DNA of 60,550 bases from Pseudomonas sp. P7548 (GCF_013386585.1 NZ_JACARO010000022.1:1-60550); one strand, 5' to 3'; positions 1 through 10,465 are shown, counted from the first letter of the stretch. Notes: generated by a model from the sequence alone, not told the origin. Numbers and translations are program-made.

Positions 1-422
1 CCCCCTTCGGGCACAGGATGAAAATCCGGATACTGCTCTCGCCAAGGAGCCCAGAAACCCGGCGCATGGCGCGCGCGATAGCCGCCATAACCGAGCCAAT
101 GCAGTTGCATGCCAAAGGCTTTCAGATCGAGAACGGTGGGGGTGTCTTGCGGGTGGCCGCGCAGCAGGCCGACAGTGGGAAACCCAAAGCGTTTCCCCGC
201 TGCCGCCACGGCGTGCAGATGATTGGAGTAAGCGCCGCCCAAGCTGATAAGGCCGCTGGCGGCTTGCGCCTGGGCCAGGTGCCCGGTGAGCTTGAACCAC
301 TTGTTGCCGCTGATCAGCGGATCGATGCGGTCCAGGCGCAGCACCGCCAGCTCGACACCTCTGAGCCAGTCCAACTGCAAGGGCTCAAGCGGTGCCTGGG
401 GAAGCCAATCGAACGGACCCAT
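1..422 (-). CDS. D-cysteine desulfhydrase / ACC deaminase family PLP enzyme (3' part cut off by window edge)
   Basis: The reverse strand is open from an ATG at 422 to the window edge, giving about 140 residues. The protein opens MGPFDWLPQAPLEPLQ and carries ISGNKWFKLTGHL near residue 35. This GNK..KL pattern is where this PLP family (1-aminocyclopropane-1-carboxylate deaminase and D-cysteine desulfhydrase) holds the PLP-binding lysine. SLGGAYSNHLHAVAAAGK follows, the matching cofactor and substrate loop. No strong ribosome site is seen before the ATG, so the start may differ. The family cleaves small amino acids to a 2-oxoacid, ammonia and, for D-cysteine, sulfide. The substrate cannot be told from this fragment. 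It lies downstream of fadH on the same strand, but a terminator separates them. Confidence 0.75.
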   Translation of the reverse strand, partial: MGPFDWLPQAPLEPLQLDWLRGVELAVLRLDRIDPLISGNKWFKLTGHLAQAQAASGLISLGGAYSNHLHAVAAAGKRFGFPTVGLLRGHPQDTPTVLDLKAFGMQLHWLGYGGYRARHAPGFWAPWREQYPDFHPVPEG

Positions 423-439
423 CGGGGAACATCTGCATG

Positions 440-470
440 AAAAAAGGGGCAGTAGTTTAACACCACCCCT
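440..470 (-). terminator. Rho-independent terminator after fadH
   Basis: On the reverse strand AGGGGTGGTG can pair with TACTGCCCCT (several G-U pairs) around a six-base loop, followed by six T residues. It lies just past the fadH stop and shortly before the next gene, so it should end fadH transcription. Confidence 0.7.
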
Positions 471-479
471 CTTCGGCTT

Positions 480-2579
<2,100 letters not shown>

Positions 2580-2731
2580 TTATGTCCCACAGACTAAGAG
2601 GCGCTGGACGACGGCTCAATGACTGAAACTGACAAGTTATTGATCCAAATGCACAGCGCCCCTTGGCAAGCCCTGCCATGGGCCCTACCCTAGTCGGCGA
2701 ACCCTATACACGGTCTGTTGTCTGTTGCCCC

Positions 2732-3862
2732 ATGCGTAAACTTCTTGCCTTCACCGTCACCATGGCCCTGGTTGCCGCCGTCGCCGCGTATCTGGTCTGG
2801 ACCCAGGAGCGCCCCGTGGCGCATTACCTGTCGGACCTGCGCATTACCCTGGCCGTGAATGAAGGCCTACCGGCCGATCGGGGCAACTTGCTGGGCATCC
2901 AGCCGGAGCTGTTCCCGGCCGACTACCAGAGCCTTGAACGCTTGCACCTGAAGCTCGCGGCTTATCTGCAAAAGGCCCGGGACCAGGGGCTGATCAATCA
3001 GAAAACCATCGTGGTGCTGCCCGAGCACATCGGCACCTGGCTGATGCTCAGCGGCGAGAAAAACGAGCTGTACCAGGCCACCCACCTTAAAGATGCAATG
3101 AACTGGCTGTCGGCCAGCAACCCGTTCCTGTTTGCCCGTGCCTGGATCGGCGCCACCGGCGATAACCGTACCGACGACGCCTACCTGCGCATGAAGGCCA
3201 AGGGCATGGCCCGCGACTACCAGGCGCTGTTCGGCGGCCTGGCCAAGGAATTTGGCGTGACCCTGGTGGCCGGCTCCATCGCTTTGCCCAACCCAAGTGT
3301 TCAAGACGGCCAACTGCATGTGGGCCATGGCGCGCTGTACAACGCCAGCCTGGTGTTCGGTACCGACGGCCTGCCCGTTGGCCAGCCGCAGCGCCAGCTC
3401 TACCCGATCTACGACGAGCGCGGGTTTATCGAACCGGGTGATGAAAACATCGTCAGCGTGGTCGATACGCCGGCCGGTCGCCTGGGCGTGCTGATTGGCA
3501 GCGACAGCTGGTATCCGGACAACTACCGCAAGCTCAACGAGCAAGGCGCGCAATTGGTGGCAGTGCCGGCGTTCGTCACCGGCCGCGACACCTGGGACCG
3601 CCCGTGGCGCGGCTTCAAGAGTGTCTCGACCCCCACCGAAATCAGCCTCAAGCCCGAGGAACTCAGCGAAGGCGAAGCCTGGCGCCGCCTGACCCTGATC
3701 AGCCAACAGCCGGTCAGCCAAGCCACCGCCGGCATGAGCGTGTTCCTGCGCGGACAATTCTGGGACCTGGGCACCGCCGGCCACAGCTTCCTGAGCAGCA
3801 ACGGGCAAGTCACCGCCGACAGCGGCACCCGTGGCGCACGCTTGCTGAATATCTGGTTGTGA
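2732..3862 (+). CDS. Membrane-anchored nitrilase-superfamily protein, apparently without catalytic residues
   Basis: A 376-residue protein of the carbon-nitrogen hydrolase (nitrilase/amidase) superfamily. One N-terminal membrane segment or uncleaved signal (about residues 4-22) puts the rest in the periplasm. The catalytic glutamate is recognisable in VVLPEHIGTW. The lysine region reads QRQLYPIYDE where active members have K..L.P, and the nucleophile region reads VLIGSDSWYP where active members have LICYD..FP. So Lys aligns with Gln and Cys with Gly. This suggests a non-hydrolysing relative, though the alignment is by eye. The ATG at 2732 was chosen because residues encoded upstream are not signal-like. 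The gene ends four bases before an AraC regulator, so the two are probably co-transcribed. Confidence 0.7.
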   Translation: MRKLLAFTVTMALVAAVAAYLVWTQERPVAHYLSDLRITLAVNEGLPADRGNLLGIQPELFPADYQSLERLHLKLAAYLQKARDQGLINQKTIVVLPEHIGTWLMLSGEKNELYQATHLKDAMNWLSASNPFLFARAWIGATGDNRTDDAYLRMKAKGMARDYQALFGGLAKEFGVTLVAGSIALPNPSVQDGQLHVGHGALYNASLVFGTDGLPVGQPQRQLYPIYDERGFIEPGDENIVSVVDTPAGRLGVLIGSDSWYPDNYRKLNEQGAQLVAVPAFVTGRDTWDRPWRGFKSVSTPTEISLKPEELSEGEAWRRLTLISQQPVSQATAGMSVFLRGQFWDLGTAGHSFLSSNGQVTADSGTRGARLLNIWL

Positions 3863-3866
3863 CACC

Positions 3867-4901
3867 GTGAAGCCCGTACGCCTGGGGGATCTGTCGGTCG
3901 GCTTCGTGCAGGCCCTGGCCGATGCCGTCCACAGCCATGGCCTGGACCCACAACCGCTGCTGCTGCAATACGGCCTCGACCCGGCGCGCCTCGCCGAAGC
4001 CGGCGCGCGTTTGTCGATCCCGCGCTACATGCGCCTGGGCCATGCGGCCATCCAGCTCACCGGCGCTCCCAGCCTGGGTTTGCGCATGGGCCAGCTCAGC
4101 CGCCTGAGCCAGGCTGGCCTGGCGGGTGTAACGGCCGCCCAGGCGCCCAACGTGCGGGAGGCGGCACGTGCCCTGACCCGTTTCGAGGCGTTGTACGGCT
4201 CCAACTATCGCGGGCAATCGAGCTTTCATGAGGATGCCGAAGGCGCCTGGCTGCGCTTCTATTCCATCAGCCCCTACAACGCCTACAACCGCTTTGTGGT
4301 GGACTCGATCATCGCCGGCTGGCTAAACCAGTTGTCGAGCCTGGCCCAGCAGCCAGTGCAGGCACAGCGCATTGATATCGAGTTTGAAGCGCCAGACTAC
4401 AGCGAAGACTACAGCGTGCTGGGCGATGGTCCGCTGCACTTCGGTGCCGAGGCCAACCAACTGCGCCTCAGCCAGCACACCCTGGCCATGCGCAACCCCC
4501 AGCACTGCCCCAGTACCTGGCAGATGCTGCTGCAATTATGTGAACGGGAATTGGAGCAGTTGACCCGCACCCGCAGCCTGCGCGAGCGCATTATCCGGTT
4601 GCTCGGGCCGATGCTCAATGGCGGCCGGGAACCCGACCTGGAAGAGGTGGCGGCACGCTTGAAGCTGCCAACCTGGACGCTGCGCCGCAAACTGGCCGAA
4701 GAAGGCACTCAGTTTCGCGCAATTCTCAACGATACCCGCCGCGACCTGGCCATGACCTACATTCGCGACACGGAACTGGCGTTCGGCGAGATCGCCTACT
4801 TGCTCGGCTTTGCCTCGGCCCAGGCGTTTCAACGGGCGTTCAGGCGGTGGAACAACCAGACCCCAGGGGAATTTCGCCGCAGTCAGCGGCATTCCGCCTG
4901 A
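3867..4901 (+). CDS. AraC-family transcriptional regulator
   Basis: A 344-residue regulator starting at GTG. The N-terminal two thirds resemble the arabinose-binding-type sensor domain of OruR/ArgR-like AraC proteins. The C-terminal 90 residues hold the double helix-turn-helix (LEEVAARLKLPTWTLRRKL and FGEIAYLLGFASAQAFQRAF, then W.NQTPGEFRR). It starts four bases after the nitrilase-like gene ends and is probably translated with it. Effector and targets are unknown. An obvious guess is that it responds to a compound bound or sensed by the upstream membrane protein, but nothing in the sequence proves this. Confidence 0.85.
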   Translation: MKPVRLGDLSVGFVQALADAVHSHGLDPQPLLLQYGLDPARLAEAGARLSIPRYMRLGHAAIQLTGAPSLGLRMGQLSRLSQAGLAGVTAAQAPNVREAARALTRFEALYGSNYRGQSSFHEDAEGAWLRFYSISPYNAYNRFVVDSIIAGWLNQLSSLAQQPVQAQRIDIEFEAPDYSEDYSVLGDGPLHFGAEANQLRLSQHTLAMRNPQHCPSTWQMLLQLCERELEQLTRTRSLRERIIRLLGPMLNGGREPDLEEVAARLKLPTWTLRRKLAEEGTQFRAILNDTRRDLAMTYIRDTELAFGEIAYLLGFASAQAFQRAFRRWNNQTPGEFRRSQRHSA

Positions 4902-4909
4902 AGTCGGTC

Positions 4910-4996
4910 TTACAGCTCGGTGGCGTCGTCGGCTGGATCCAGTGGATCCATTTCAAACGCGTGGTACTCCAGCAGCTCTTCTTGGTAATCGTCCAT
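4910..4996 (-). CDS. Acidic 28-residue microprotein, function unknown
   Basis: The ORF encodes 28 residues beginning MDDYQEELLEYHAFEMD and ending ADDATEL. Eleven residues are Asp or Glu and there is no Lys or Arg. The start is well supported: AAGGAGTCCACC sits directly before the ATG at 4996, one of the strongest ribosome sites in the window. A longer frame continues upstream to 5107, but its extra residues look like random translation. The gene faces the AraC gene and ends eight bases from it. I do not recognise a family. The strong ribosome site and biased composition argue for a real product. Confidence 0.6.
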   Translation of the reverse strand: MDDYQEELLEYHAFEMDPLDPADDATEL

Positions 4997-5158
4997 GGTG
5001 GACTCCTTTTCAGGTTGAAAGCGGTTGCAGATAAATGACCTGCAAACCCAGCCTAAAGTGCCGTGATGACGAAAAAATGTCGACGCCATGACGTTCCTGC
5101 ACTTCAAGAATAAACGTAGCAGCGTTGGGATGATTTAGCACTCGCGATTTGAGGCGCT

Positions 5159-5181
5159 ATTGCAATCATTGCAATTGCAAT
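5159..5181. promoter_or_regulatory. Triple ATTGCAAT operator, likely MarR site
   Basis: ATTGCAAT occurs at 5159-5166, 5168-5175 and 5174-5181. The last two overlap to form the palindrome ATTGCAATTGCAAT. It ends 52 bases before the E1-fragment gene and could overlap its promoter (TTGCAA, 18 bases, TATGAG). The same palindrome precedes the complete E1 gene at 6842. The MarR gene lying between them is the natural candidate to bind both sites. Confidence 0.55.
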
Positions 5182-5233
5182 CGTATGAGTTTTTCCTTTA
5201 GGGTATGAGCATCCACCATCAGGGGCTCGACCC

Positions 5234-6238
5234 ATGCCCGCTTCAACCGCGCTTTCGGCGCTGCTCTGCATCGATGCATTGAATGCTGCCGGGCAGCCGC
5301 GCAACTCACCGCTGTCTACCGTCATGGCCATGGCCAATACGTTGGAGTCCAGCCGTCATGCCTGGGTGATTCGCGGCCAGTCACACTCACGCCGTGCGAA
5401 CAGTTGGCCGGTTTGGTTCGGGCGCAACACCGCGGAAAAACCGCTGTTGTACCTGCACAGTGCCGCGTCTTCTGCGCAGTTGTGCGCACTCTCGGACCAG
5501 ACGGCGCGGCGTGGCATCCTGTGCAATAGCATCGAGAACCAACTCTCAACCTGGCCCAAAGGCGCACAACCTTCACTGCCGTTGTGGCTCTCTACCCATC
5601 CCCATTGCACCCCGTATGACCCGGCTTGCGCAGAAGAAGCCCGCGCGATTGTGCTGGAAGGGCTGCGCCGGCTGTATGTCGACGGCATGCCCGGTTTTTA
5701 TTACCTGGCGCTGCATGACCATGAGTACTCCATGCCGCTCACTGCCCGGCAGCGCAAGGGCGCACTCAAGGGGATGTACCGGATCACGCCTGACGGCCCG
5801 GCTGAGGTGCGACTGCTCGGCGCCGGCCGGGCGCTGGAAGCGGTGATGCACGCTGCGCAATTGCTCAAACAGGATTGGAATATTTCGGCGCAGGTGTGGA
5901 GTTGCCCCAGCTATACCCGCCTGGCCCGCGAAGCGGCGGCGGCCGAGCGGTGGAACCGCTTGCATCCTACAGCGCCCAGGCAGGGCTGCCATTTGCGCGA
6001 TTGCCTTGGTGACAGCCAGGGTCCAGTGATAGCCGTGACCGGCTACCCGCAGGCGATTGTCGATCAGTTGGCCGGGTATGTGGATGCCCGGTTTGTCGCG
6101 CTGGGCGCGGGGACGGTACAGGTGTCGGCGCCGAGCCGGTATTGGATCGTGGTGTCGGCGCTTCGGGCGCTGGCGAATGAAGGGTGCATTGATCTTCAGC
6201 AGGTGGAAACAGCGATGGCCCGGTATCCCCTCGAATGA
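5234..6238 (+). CDS. Truncated, divergent 2-oxoacid dehydrogenase E1-like protein (C-terminal domain)
   Basis: A 334-residue protein that aligns by eye with the last third of the AceE-type E1 encoded at 6917. Examples are YDPACAEEARAIVLEGLRRLYV against YDPTYAYELAVIIREGMRRMYV, GALKGMYRI against GILKGMYRL, and ERWNRLHP against ERWNLLHP. It keeps the C-terminal transketolase-like domain (about residues 125-334) and a worn middle domain. It lacks the whole N-terminal thiamine diphosphate domain, and the active-site loop GEGLQHDDGHSH is replaced by unrelated residues. It cannot be a decarboxylase alone. The reading frame is intact, with AGGGG before the ATG, so it is not obviously decaying. It could act as a regulatory or structural partner of the full E1. 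Confidence 0.75.
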   Translation: MPASTALSALLCIDALNAAGQPRNSPLSTVMAMANTLESSRHAWVIRGQSHSRRANSWPVWFGRNTAEKPLLYLHSAASSAQLCALSDQTARRGILCNSIENQLSTWPKGAQPSLPLWLSTHPHCTPYDPACAEEARAIVLEGLRRLYVDGMPGFYYLALHDHEYSMPLTARQRKGALKGMYRITPDGPAEVRLLGAGRALEAVMHAAQLLKQDWNISAQVWSCPSYTRLAREAAAAERWNRLHPTAPRQGCHLRDCLGDSQGPVIAVTGYPQAIVDQLAGYVDARFVALGAGTVQVSAPSRYWIVVSALRALANEGCIDLQQVETAMARYPLE

Positions 6239-6256
6239 ACTGGAATGCGGTTAATT

Positions 6257-6282
6257 GTGGGAGCTGGCTTGCCTGCTCCCAC
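6257..6282. repeat. Single REP-type hairpin
   Basis: GTGGGAGC and GCTCCCAC flank a TGGCTTGCCT loop: one REP unit of the family found throughout the window. It lies between the convergent E1-fragment and MarR genes, where it could also stop transcription. Confidence 0.7.
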
Positions 6283-6300
6283 AGTGGATCTCCACCGGGG

Positions 6301-6771
6301 TCAGGATTTGCGCCGGGTCCTGGGCTGCACACCTGCCTCCATCGCCAACCCCGCCGTGCGCTCCAGGGTGTCGGCAAACAGCTGGCGCTGCTCCGGCTCG
6401 ATCTGCGAGAGAAACAGCTCATCCACGGTGCTTTCGTAGATCTTCCACATCTTTTTACGCAACACCCGGCCAGCGTCGGTGATCGAGGCAAACGCCGCAC
6501 GGCCATCACCCTCGGAACGTGAACGCACCACCAGGCCGTCCTTTTCCAGGCGGTCTACCAGCCGGGTCAGGTTATAGCGCTCGATCGCCAGCACATCGGC
6601 CAATTCGTGCATGCGGCGGGTGCCGTCGGGGCCGCTTTCCAGGCCCCACAAGGCGTCATACCAGGCATAGGGCGGCAGGCCAGCCTCGGCCAGGCGGCGT
6701 TCGATCTCACGGATGACCGTCCTGTGGGCCCTGACAAAACGAAACCAGACATCAGGCTCTTTCGACGACAT
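6301..6771 (-). CDS. MarR-family transcriptional regulator
   Basis: A 156-residue winged-helix regulator beginning MSSKEPDVWFRFVRAH. The central part (RRMHELADVLAIERYNLTRLVDRLEKDGLVVRSRSEGDGRAAFASIT) is a typical MarR recognition helix plus wing. An upstream TTG could extend it by eight residues, but the ATG at 6771 is the more usual start. It is divergent from the complete E1 gene and convergent with the E1 fragment. A TTGCAATAG half-site lies 30 bases upstream of its start and a full TTGCAATTGCAA palindrome 71 bases upstream. Autoregulation and control of both E1-type genes are therefore likely. The ligand is unknown; a 2-oxoacid or a related acid is a reasonable guess. Confidence 0.85.
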   Translation of the reverse strand: MSSKEPDVWFRFVRAHRTVIREIERRLAEAGLPPYAWYDALWGLESGPDGTRRMHELADVLAIERYNLTRLVDRLEKDGLVVRSRSEGDGRAAFASITDAGRVLRKKMWKIYESTVDELFLSQIEPEQRQLFADTLERTAGLAMEAGVQPRTRRKS

Positions 6772-6800
6772 GCAACACCATCCGGGGGTTTTCAAGAAGG

Positions 6801-6855
6801 TTGCAATAGTACCTCATCCCGCGCTAGATTCCGGCATGTAGTTGCAATTGCAATT
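6801..6855. promoter_or_regulatory. Shared intergenic operator region between marR and the E1 gene
   Basis: TTGCAATAG (6801-6809) and the palindrome TTGCAATTGCAA (6842-6853) lie between the divergent MarR and E1 genes. The palindrome is the same as that in front of the E1-fragment gene (5168-5181). Confidence 0.55.
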
Positions 6856-6916
6856 ACTTTTGCAGCACTCCCACAAAGAGCCTGCCGCTTGAAATCTGCC
6901 TACCCTGGAGCCGCAC

Positions 6917-9577
6917 ATGACCACGAATCACGCAGTAAGACCGGACAACGATCCACAGGAAACCCGCGAATGGCTGGAGTCCATCGAATCGGTGCTGTCC
7001 ACCGAAGGCCGCCCGCGTGCGCACTACCTGATTGATCAGTTGCTGGATTTCGACGTAGCGCGGCATGGCGACTTCCACGGGCGGGTGACCACGCCCTACG
7101 TCAACACCATCGCGCTCGAACGCCAACTGCCCTACCCCGGCAACCTGGCCATCGAGCGCCGTACCAACGCGTTTATCCGCTGGAACGCCATGGCCATGGT
7201 GTTGCGCGCTGGCAAACACTCAGGCGTGGGTGGGCATATCGCGACCTACGCGTCAGCCGCCGTGCTGTACGACGTAGGCTTTGACCATTTCTTCCGTGGC
7301 CGCACCGACACGTTCGACGGCGACCTGGTGTATATCCAGGGCCACTCCTCCCCAGGCATTTACGGACGCGCGTACCTTGAGGGGCGCATCAGCGAGGCAC
7401 AGCTGGATAACTTCCGCCGCGAAGCCGGTGGCGAGGGCTTGTCGTCCTACCCTCACCCTCGGCTGATGCCGGACTTCTGGCAGTTCCCCACCGTGTCCAT
7501 GGGCCTGGGGCCGATCACTGCGGCGTACCAGGCGCGCTTCATGCGCTACCTGGAACTGCGTGCGCTCAAGCCGCACCAGGGCCGCAAGGTGTGGGCCTTC
7601 CTCGGTGACGGCGAAATGGACCAGCCGGAATCCCTGGCCGCCATCTCCCTGGCCGGGCGCGAGAAACTCGACAACCTGATCTTCGTGGTCAACTGCAACC
7701 TGCAACGCCTGGACGGCCCCGTGCGCGGCAATGCCAAGGTGATCCAGGAGTTCGAAAGCCTGTACCGCGCCGCCGGCTGGAATGTGATCAAGGTGATCTG
7801 GGGCGGCGGCTGGGATGCGCTGCTGGAAAAGGACAAGAGCGGCCTGCTGCGCCAACGCATGATGGAATGCGTCGACGGCGACTATCAGAACTACAAGTCG
7901 CAGAACGGCGCTTATGTGCGCGAACATTTCTTCGGCAAATACCCCGAGTTGCTGGCACTGGTCGCCGATATGTCCGACGACGATATCTGGAAGCTCTCAC
8001 GGGGCGGGCATGACCCGGACAAGGTCTACAACGCCTACGCGGCTGCCATGCGCCACAAAGGCCAGCCGACGGTGATCCTGGCGAAAACGGTCAAGGGCTT
8101 CGGCATGGGCGAAGCCGGCGAAGGCCAGAACATCAACCACCAGCTCAAGAAGATGGGCGCCGACGCCGTCAGGGCCTTTCGCGACCGCTTCGACCTGGAC
8201 GTGGCGGACGACCAGCTCGACCAGATCCCCTACCTCAAGCCAGCGCCCGACAGCGAAGAAGCGCGCTACTTCGCGGCACGCCGCCAGGCGTTGGGTGGCT
8301 ACGTACCGGCGCGTCATAGCGCCGTCGAGCCGTTGCAGATTCCCGAACTGAGCGCGTTCACCACCCAACTCAAGGACACCGGCGAACGCGCGATCTCCAC
8401 CACCATGGCGTTTGTGCGCATCCTCGGCACCCTGCTCAAAGACCCCAGCCTGGGCAAGCTGATCGTGCCCATCGTGCCGGATGAATCGCGTACCTTCGGC
8501 ATGGAAAGCCTGTTCCGCCAGATCGGCATCCATTCTGCCGTCGGCCAGCTCTACACCCCACAAGACGCCGGGCAACTGAGCTACTACAAAGAGAGCAAAG
8601 ACGGGCAGATCATGCAGGAAGGCCTGAACGAGTCCGGCGCCATTTCCTCGTGGATCGCAGCGAGTACGTCCTACAGCAACCACGGCCTGATGACCGTGCC
8701 GTTCTACATTTTCTATTCGATGTTCGGCTTCCAGCGTGTCGGCGACCTGGCCTGGGCGGCCGGTGACGCACGGGCCCGTGGCTTCCTGCTGGGGGCCACG
8801 GCCGGGCGTACCACGCTGATGGGCGAAGGCTTGCAGCATGACGACGGCCACAGCCATATCCTGTCGTCGGTGATTCCGTGCTGCGTGTCCTATGACCCGA
8901 CCTATGCCTACGAGCTGGCGGTGATCATTCGCGAAGGCATGCGGCGCATGTACGTCGAACAGGAGGACATTTACTACTACATCACCCTGCTCAACGAGAA
9001 CTACCCACACCCGGCCATGCCCGAAGGTGTCGAGGAAGGCATCCTCAAGGGTATGTACAGGCTGACAGCCAGCCAACAGCCACAGGTGCAGTTGATGGGC
9101 AGCGGCTCGATTCTGCGGGAGGTGATCGCCGCCGCCGAATTGCTCGAAAAGGATTTTGCCGTACGCAGCAATGTGTGGAGCGTGACCAGCCTTACCGAGT
9201 TACGCCGTGACGGGCACCAGGTGGAACGTTGGAACCTGCTGCACCCGCACAGCGAGCCGCGTGCGAGTTACGTGGAGCAGTGCCTGGCCGGCCAGCCTGG
9301 GCCGGTGGTGGTGGCGACGGACTACATGAAGCTGTTCGTCGACCAGATTCGCCCCTTCGTCAACGGCCGCCGATTTGTGGCGCTGGGCACCGACGGTTTC
9401 GGGCAATCAGACACCCGGGAAACCTTGCGCGCGTTCTTTGAAGTGGACCGGCACTTCATCGTGCTGGCGGCGCTGAAGGCCCTGGCGGATGACGGCGTGA
9501 TTGGCCGGGATAAGGTGGGTGAAGCCATCAGCCGCTACGGGATCGACGTCGACAAGGCCGACCCCGTAGCGGTCTGA
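6917..9577 (+). CDS. aceE: Homodimeric-type pyruvate (2-oxoacid) dehydrogenase E1 component, AceE/MdeB-like
   Basis: An 886-residue E1 of the homodimeric type, decarboxylating a 2-oxoacid with thiamine diphosphate and acylating an E2 lipoyl domain. It is colinear with E. coli AceE (887). The thiamine site is complete (GDGEMDQPES ... NCNLQRLDGPV), as are the active-site loop GEGLQHDDGHSH and YSMFGFQRVGDLAWAAGD. TGGAG lies eight bases before the ATG. No E2 gene follows, so it is probably a paralogue of the housekeeping aceE, like MdeB, the 2-oxobutyrate dehydrogenase E1 of P. putida methionine breakdown. It would have to borrow an E2 and E3. A MarR gene and an E1-like fragment flank it. The true substrate is an inference. 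Confidence 0.9.
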   Translation: MTTNHAVRPDNDPQETREWLESIESVLSTEGRPRAHYLIDQLLDFDVARHGDFHGRVTTPYVNTIALERQLPYPGNLAIERRTNAFIRWNAMAMVLRAGKHSGVGGHIATYASAAVLYDVGFDHFFRGRTDTFDGDLVYIQGHSSPGIYGRAYLEGRISEAQLDNFRREAGGEGLSSYPHPRLMPDFWQFPTVSMGLGPITAAYQARFMRYLELRALKPHQGRKVWAFLGDGEMDQPESLAAISLAGREKLDNLIFVVNCNLQRLDGPVRGNAKVIQEFESLYRAAGWNVIKVIWGGGWDALLEKDKSGLLRQRMMECVDGDYQNYKSQNGAYVREHFFGKYPELLALVADMSDDDIWKLSRGGHDPDKVYNAYAAAMRHKGQPTVILAKTVKGFGMGEAGEGQNINHQLKKMGADAVRAFRDRFDLDVADDQLDQIPYLKPAPDSEEARYFAARRQALGGYVPARHSAVEPLQIPELSAFTTQLKDTGERAISTTMAFVRILGTLLKDPSLGKLIVPIVPDESRTFGMESLFRQIGIHSAVGQLYTPQDAGQLSYYKESKDGQIMQEGLNESGAISSWIAASTSYSNHGLMTVPFYIFYSMFGFQRVGDLAWAAGDARARGFLLGATAGRTTLMGEGLQHDDGHSHILSSVIPCCVSYDPTYAYELAVIIREGMRRMYVEQEDIYYYITLLNENYPHPAMPEGVEEGILKGMYRLTASQQPQVQLMGSGSILREVIAAAELLEKDFAVRSNVWSVTSLTELRRDGHQVERWNLLHPHSEPRASYVEQCLAGQPGPVVVATDYMKLFVDQIRPFVNGRRFVALGTDGFGQSDTRETLRAFFEVDRHFIVLAALKALADDGVIGRDKVGEAISRYGIDVDKADPVAV

Positions 9578-9578
9578 G

Positions 9579-10376
9579 TCACTGCCCAGGCGTTGGCAGG
9601 GGCGGAATCGCTTCTGTCGGCGCCGGCAGGCTTGGATTGGTCGGCGCGGGTGCCGGAGCAGGCTCCTCGTGAGGCACCACGGGTGCCGGCTCGGCAGGCG
9701 GCACCACGGGCTCGGACGCAGCAGGAGCAGCCGGTGCGGCGGGTTCTTCCTTCGGCGCCTCGACCTTCTCGGCAACTGGAGCAGCCTTGGGTTCCGGCAC
9801 GCCCAGGTCGGCCTTGGGCTTCTCGGGAATATGTTCGGCCTGCTTCACTTCCTGCGGCAGGAACACATCCACCAGGGCGAAGTAACGTTCGTAGAACTTC
9901 GGCGCGGAGACAGTCTCGCTCGCCACTTTCACCATCGAATCATCGGTGGAGCCGATCGGCATCGACACCGACCCCAACACGCCGACGCCCAGGCTCGCGG
10001 AGTTGTTGACCTTCTTCAGGGCATAACGGTCCTGCAGGGCGTTGGCAAACATCGTCGAGTGATTGTTGCCCTTGCCATCATTGGCGCACACCACGTTGAA
10101 ACTGATCTGCAGGTGGGTTTCGCCGGTCTGCTGGAAGCTCTTGTTACCCACCACCAACTTCGGATCGCTGCTGGTGATGATGTAACCCTGGCTCAACAGC
10201 GCACGACGCGCCGCCTCACAGGCAGCCGCATCGCTGACCGGGTAATCACGGGAGAACGTGCCGGAGTCGTCGAAATTCTCATGTTCATAAATAGCGGTCT
10301 TGGGTGACGAGCAGCCCGCGGCGCCCGCCAGCACCAGCGCCAACCCGAGGTTACGCAAGTGAAATGATGTCGACAT
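9579..10376 (-). CDS. DUF2242 lipoprotein with Pro/Ala-rich tail
   Basis: A 265-residue lipoprotein: a signal peptide ends at the lipobox LAGAAGC (Cys22). A conserved DUF2242 domain follows to about residue 175 (NFDDSGTFSRDYPVSDAAACEAARRALLSQGYII). The last 90 residues are a low-complexity Pro/Ala/Glu tail (APVAEKVEAPKEEPAAPAAP...), which could cross the periplasm or peptidoglycan. It is convergent with the E1 gene, with one base between the two stops. Function unknown; lipidated at the inner or outer membrane. Confidence 0.8.
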   Translation of the reverse strand: MSTSFHLRNLGLALVLAGAAGCSSPKTAIYEHENFDDSGTFSRDYPVSDAAACEAARRALLSQGYIITSSDPKLVVGNKSFQQTGETHLQISFNVVCANDGKGNNHSTMFANALQDRYALKKVNNSASLGVGVLGSVSMPIGSTDDSMVKVASETVSAPKFYERYFALVDVFLPQEVKQAEHIPEKPKADLGVPEPKAAPVAEKVEAPKEEPAAPAAPAASEPVVPPAEPAPVVPHEEPAPAPAPTNPSLPAPTEAIPPLPTPGQ

Positions 10377-10465
10377 CGAAAATCCTGAGAAAAACAGTCC
10401 GGCCGGTATTGTGCAACAGAACGAGGCCTTGGCGCGCGGATTCCTGTCGGTAAAACGTCACAGAC

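Noticed and set aside
5234..6238. E1-like fragment as a frameshifted pseudogene of a full E1
   Set aside because: The 334-codon frame has no internal stop and its own promoter and ribosome site. I found no E1 N-terminal remnant upstream of it.
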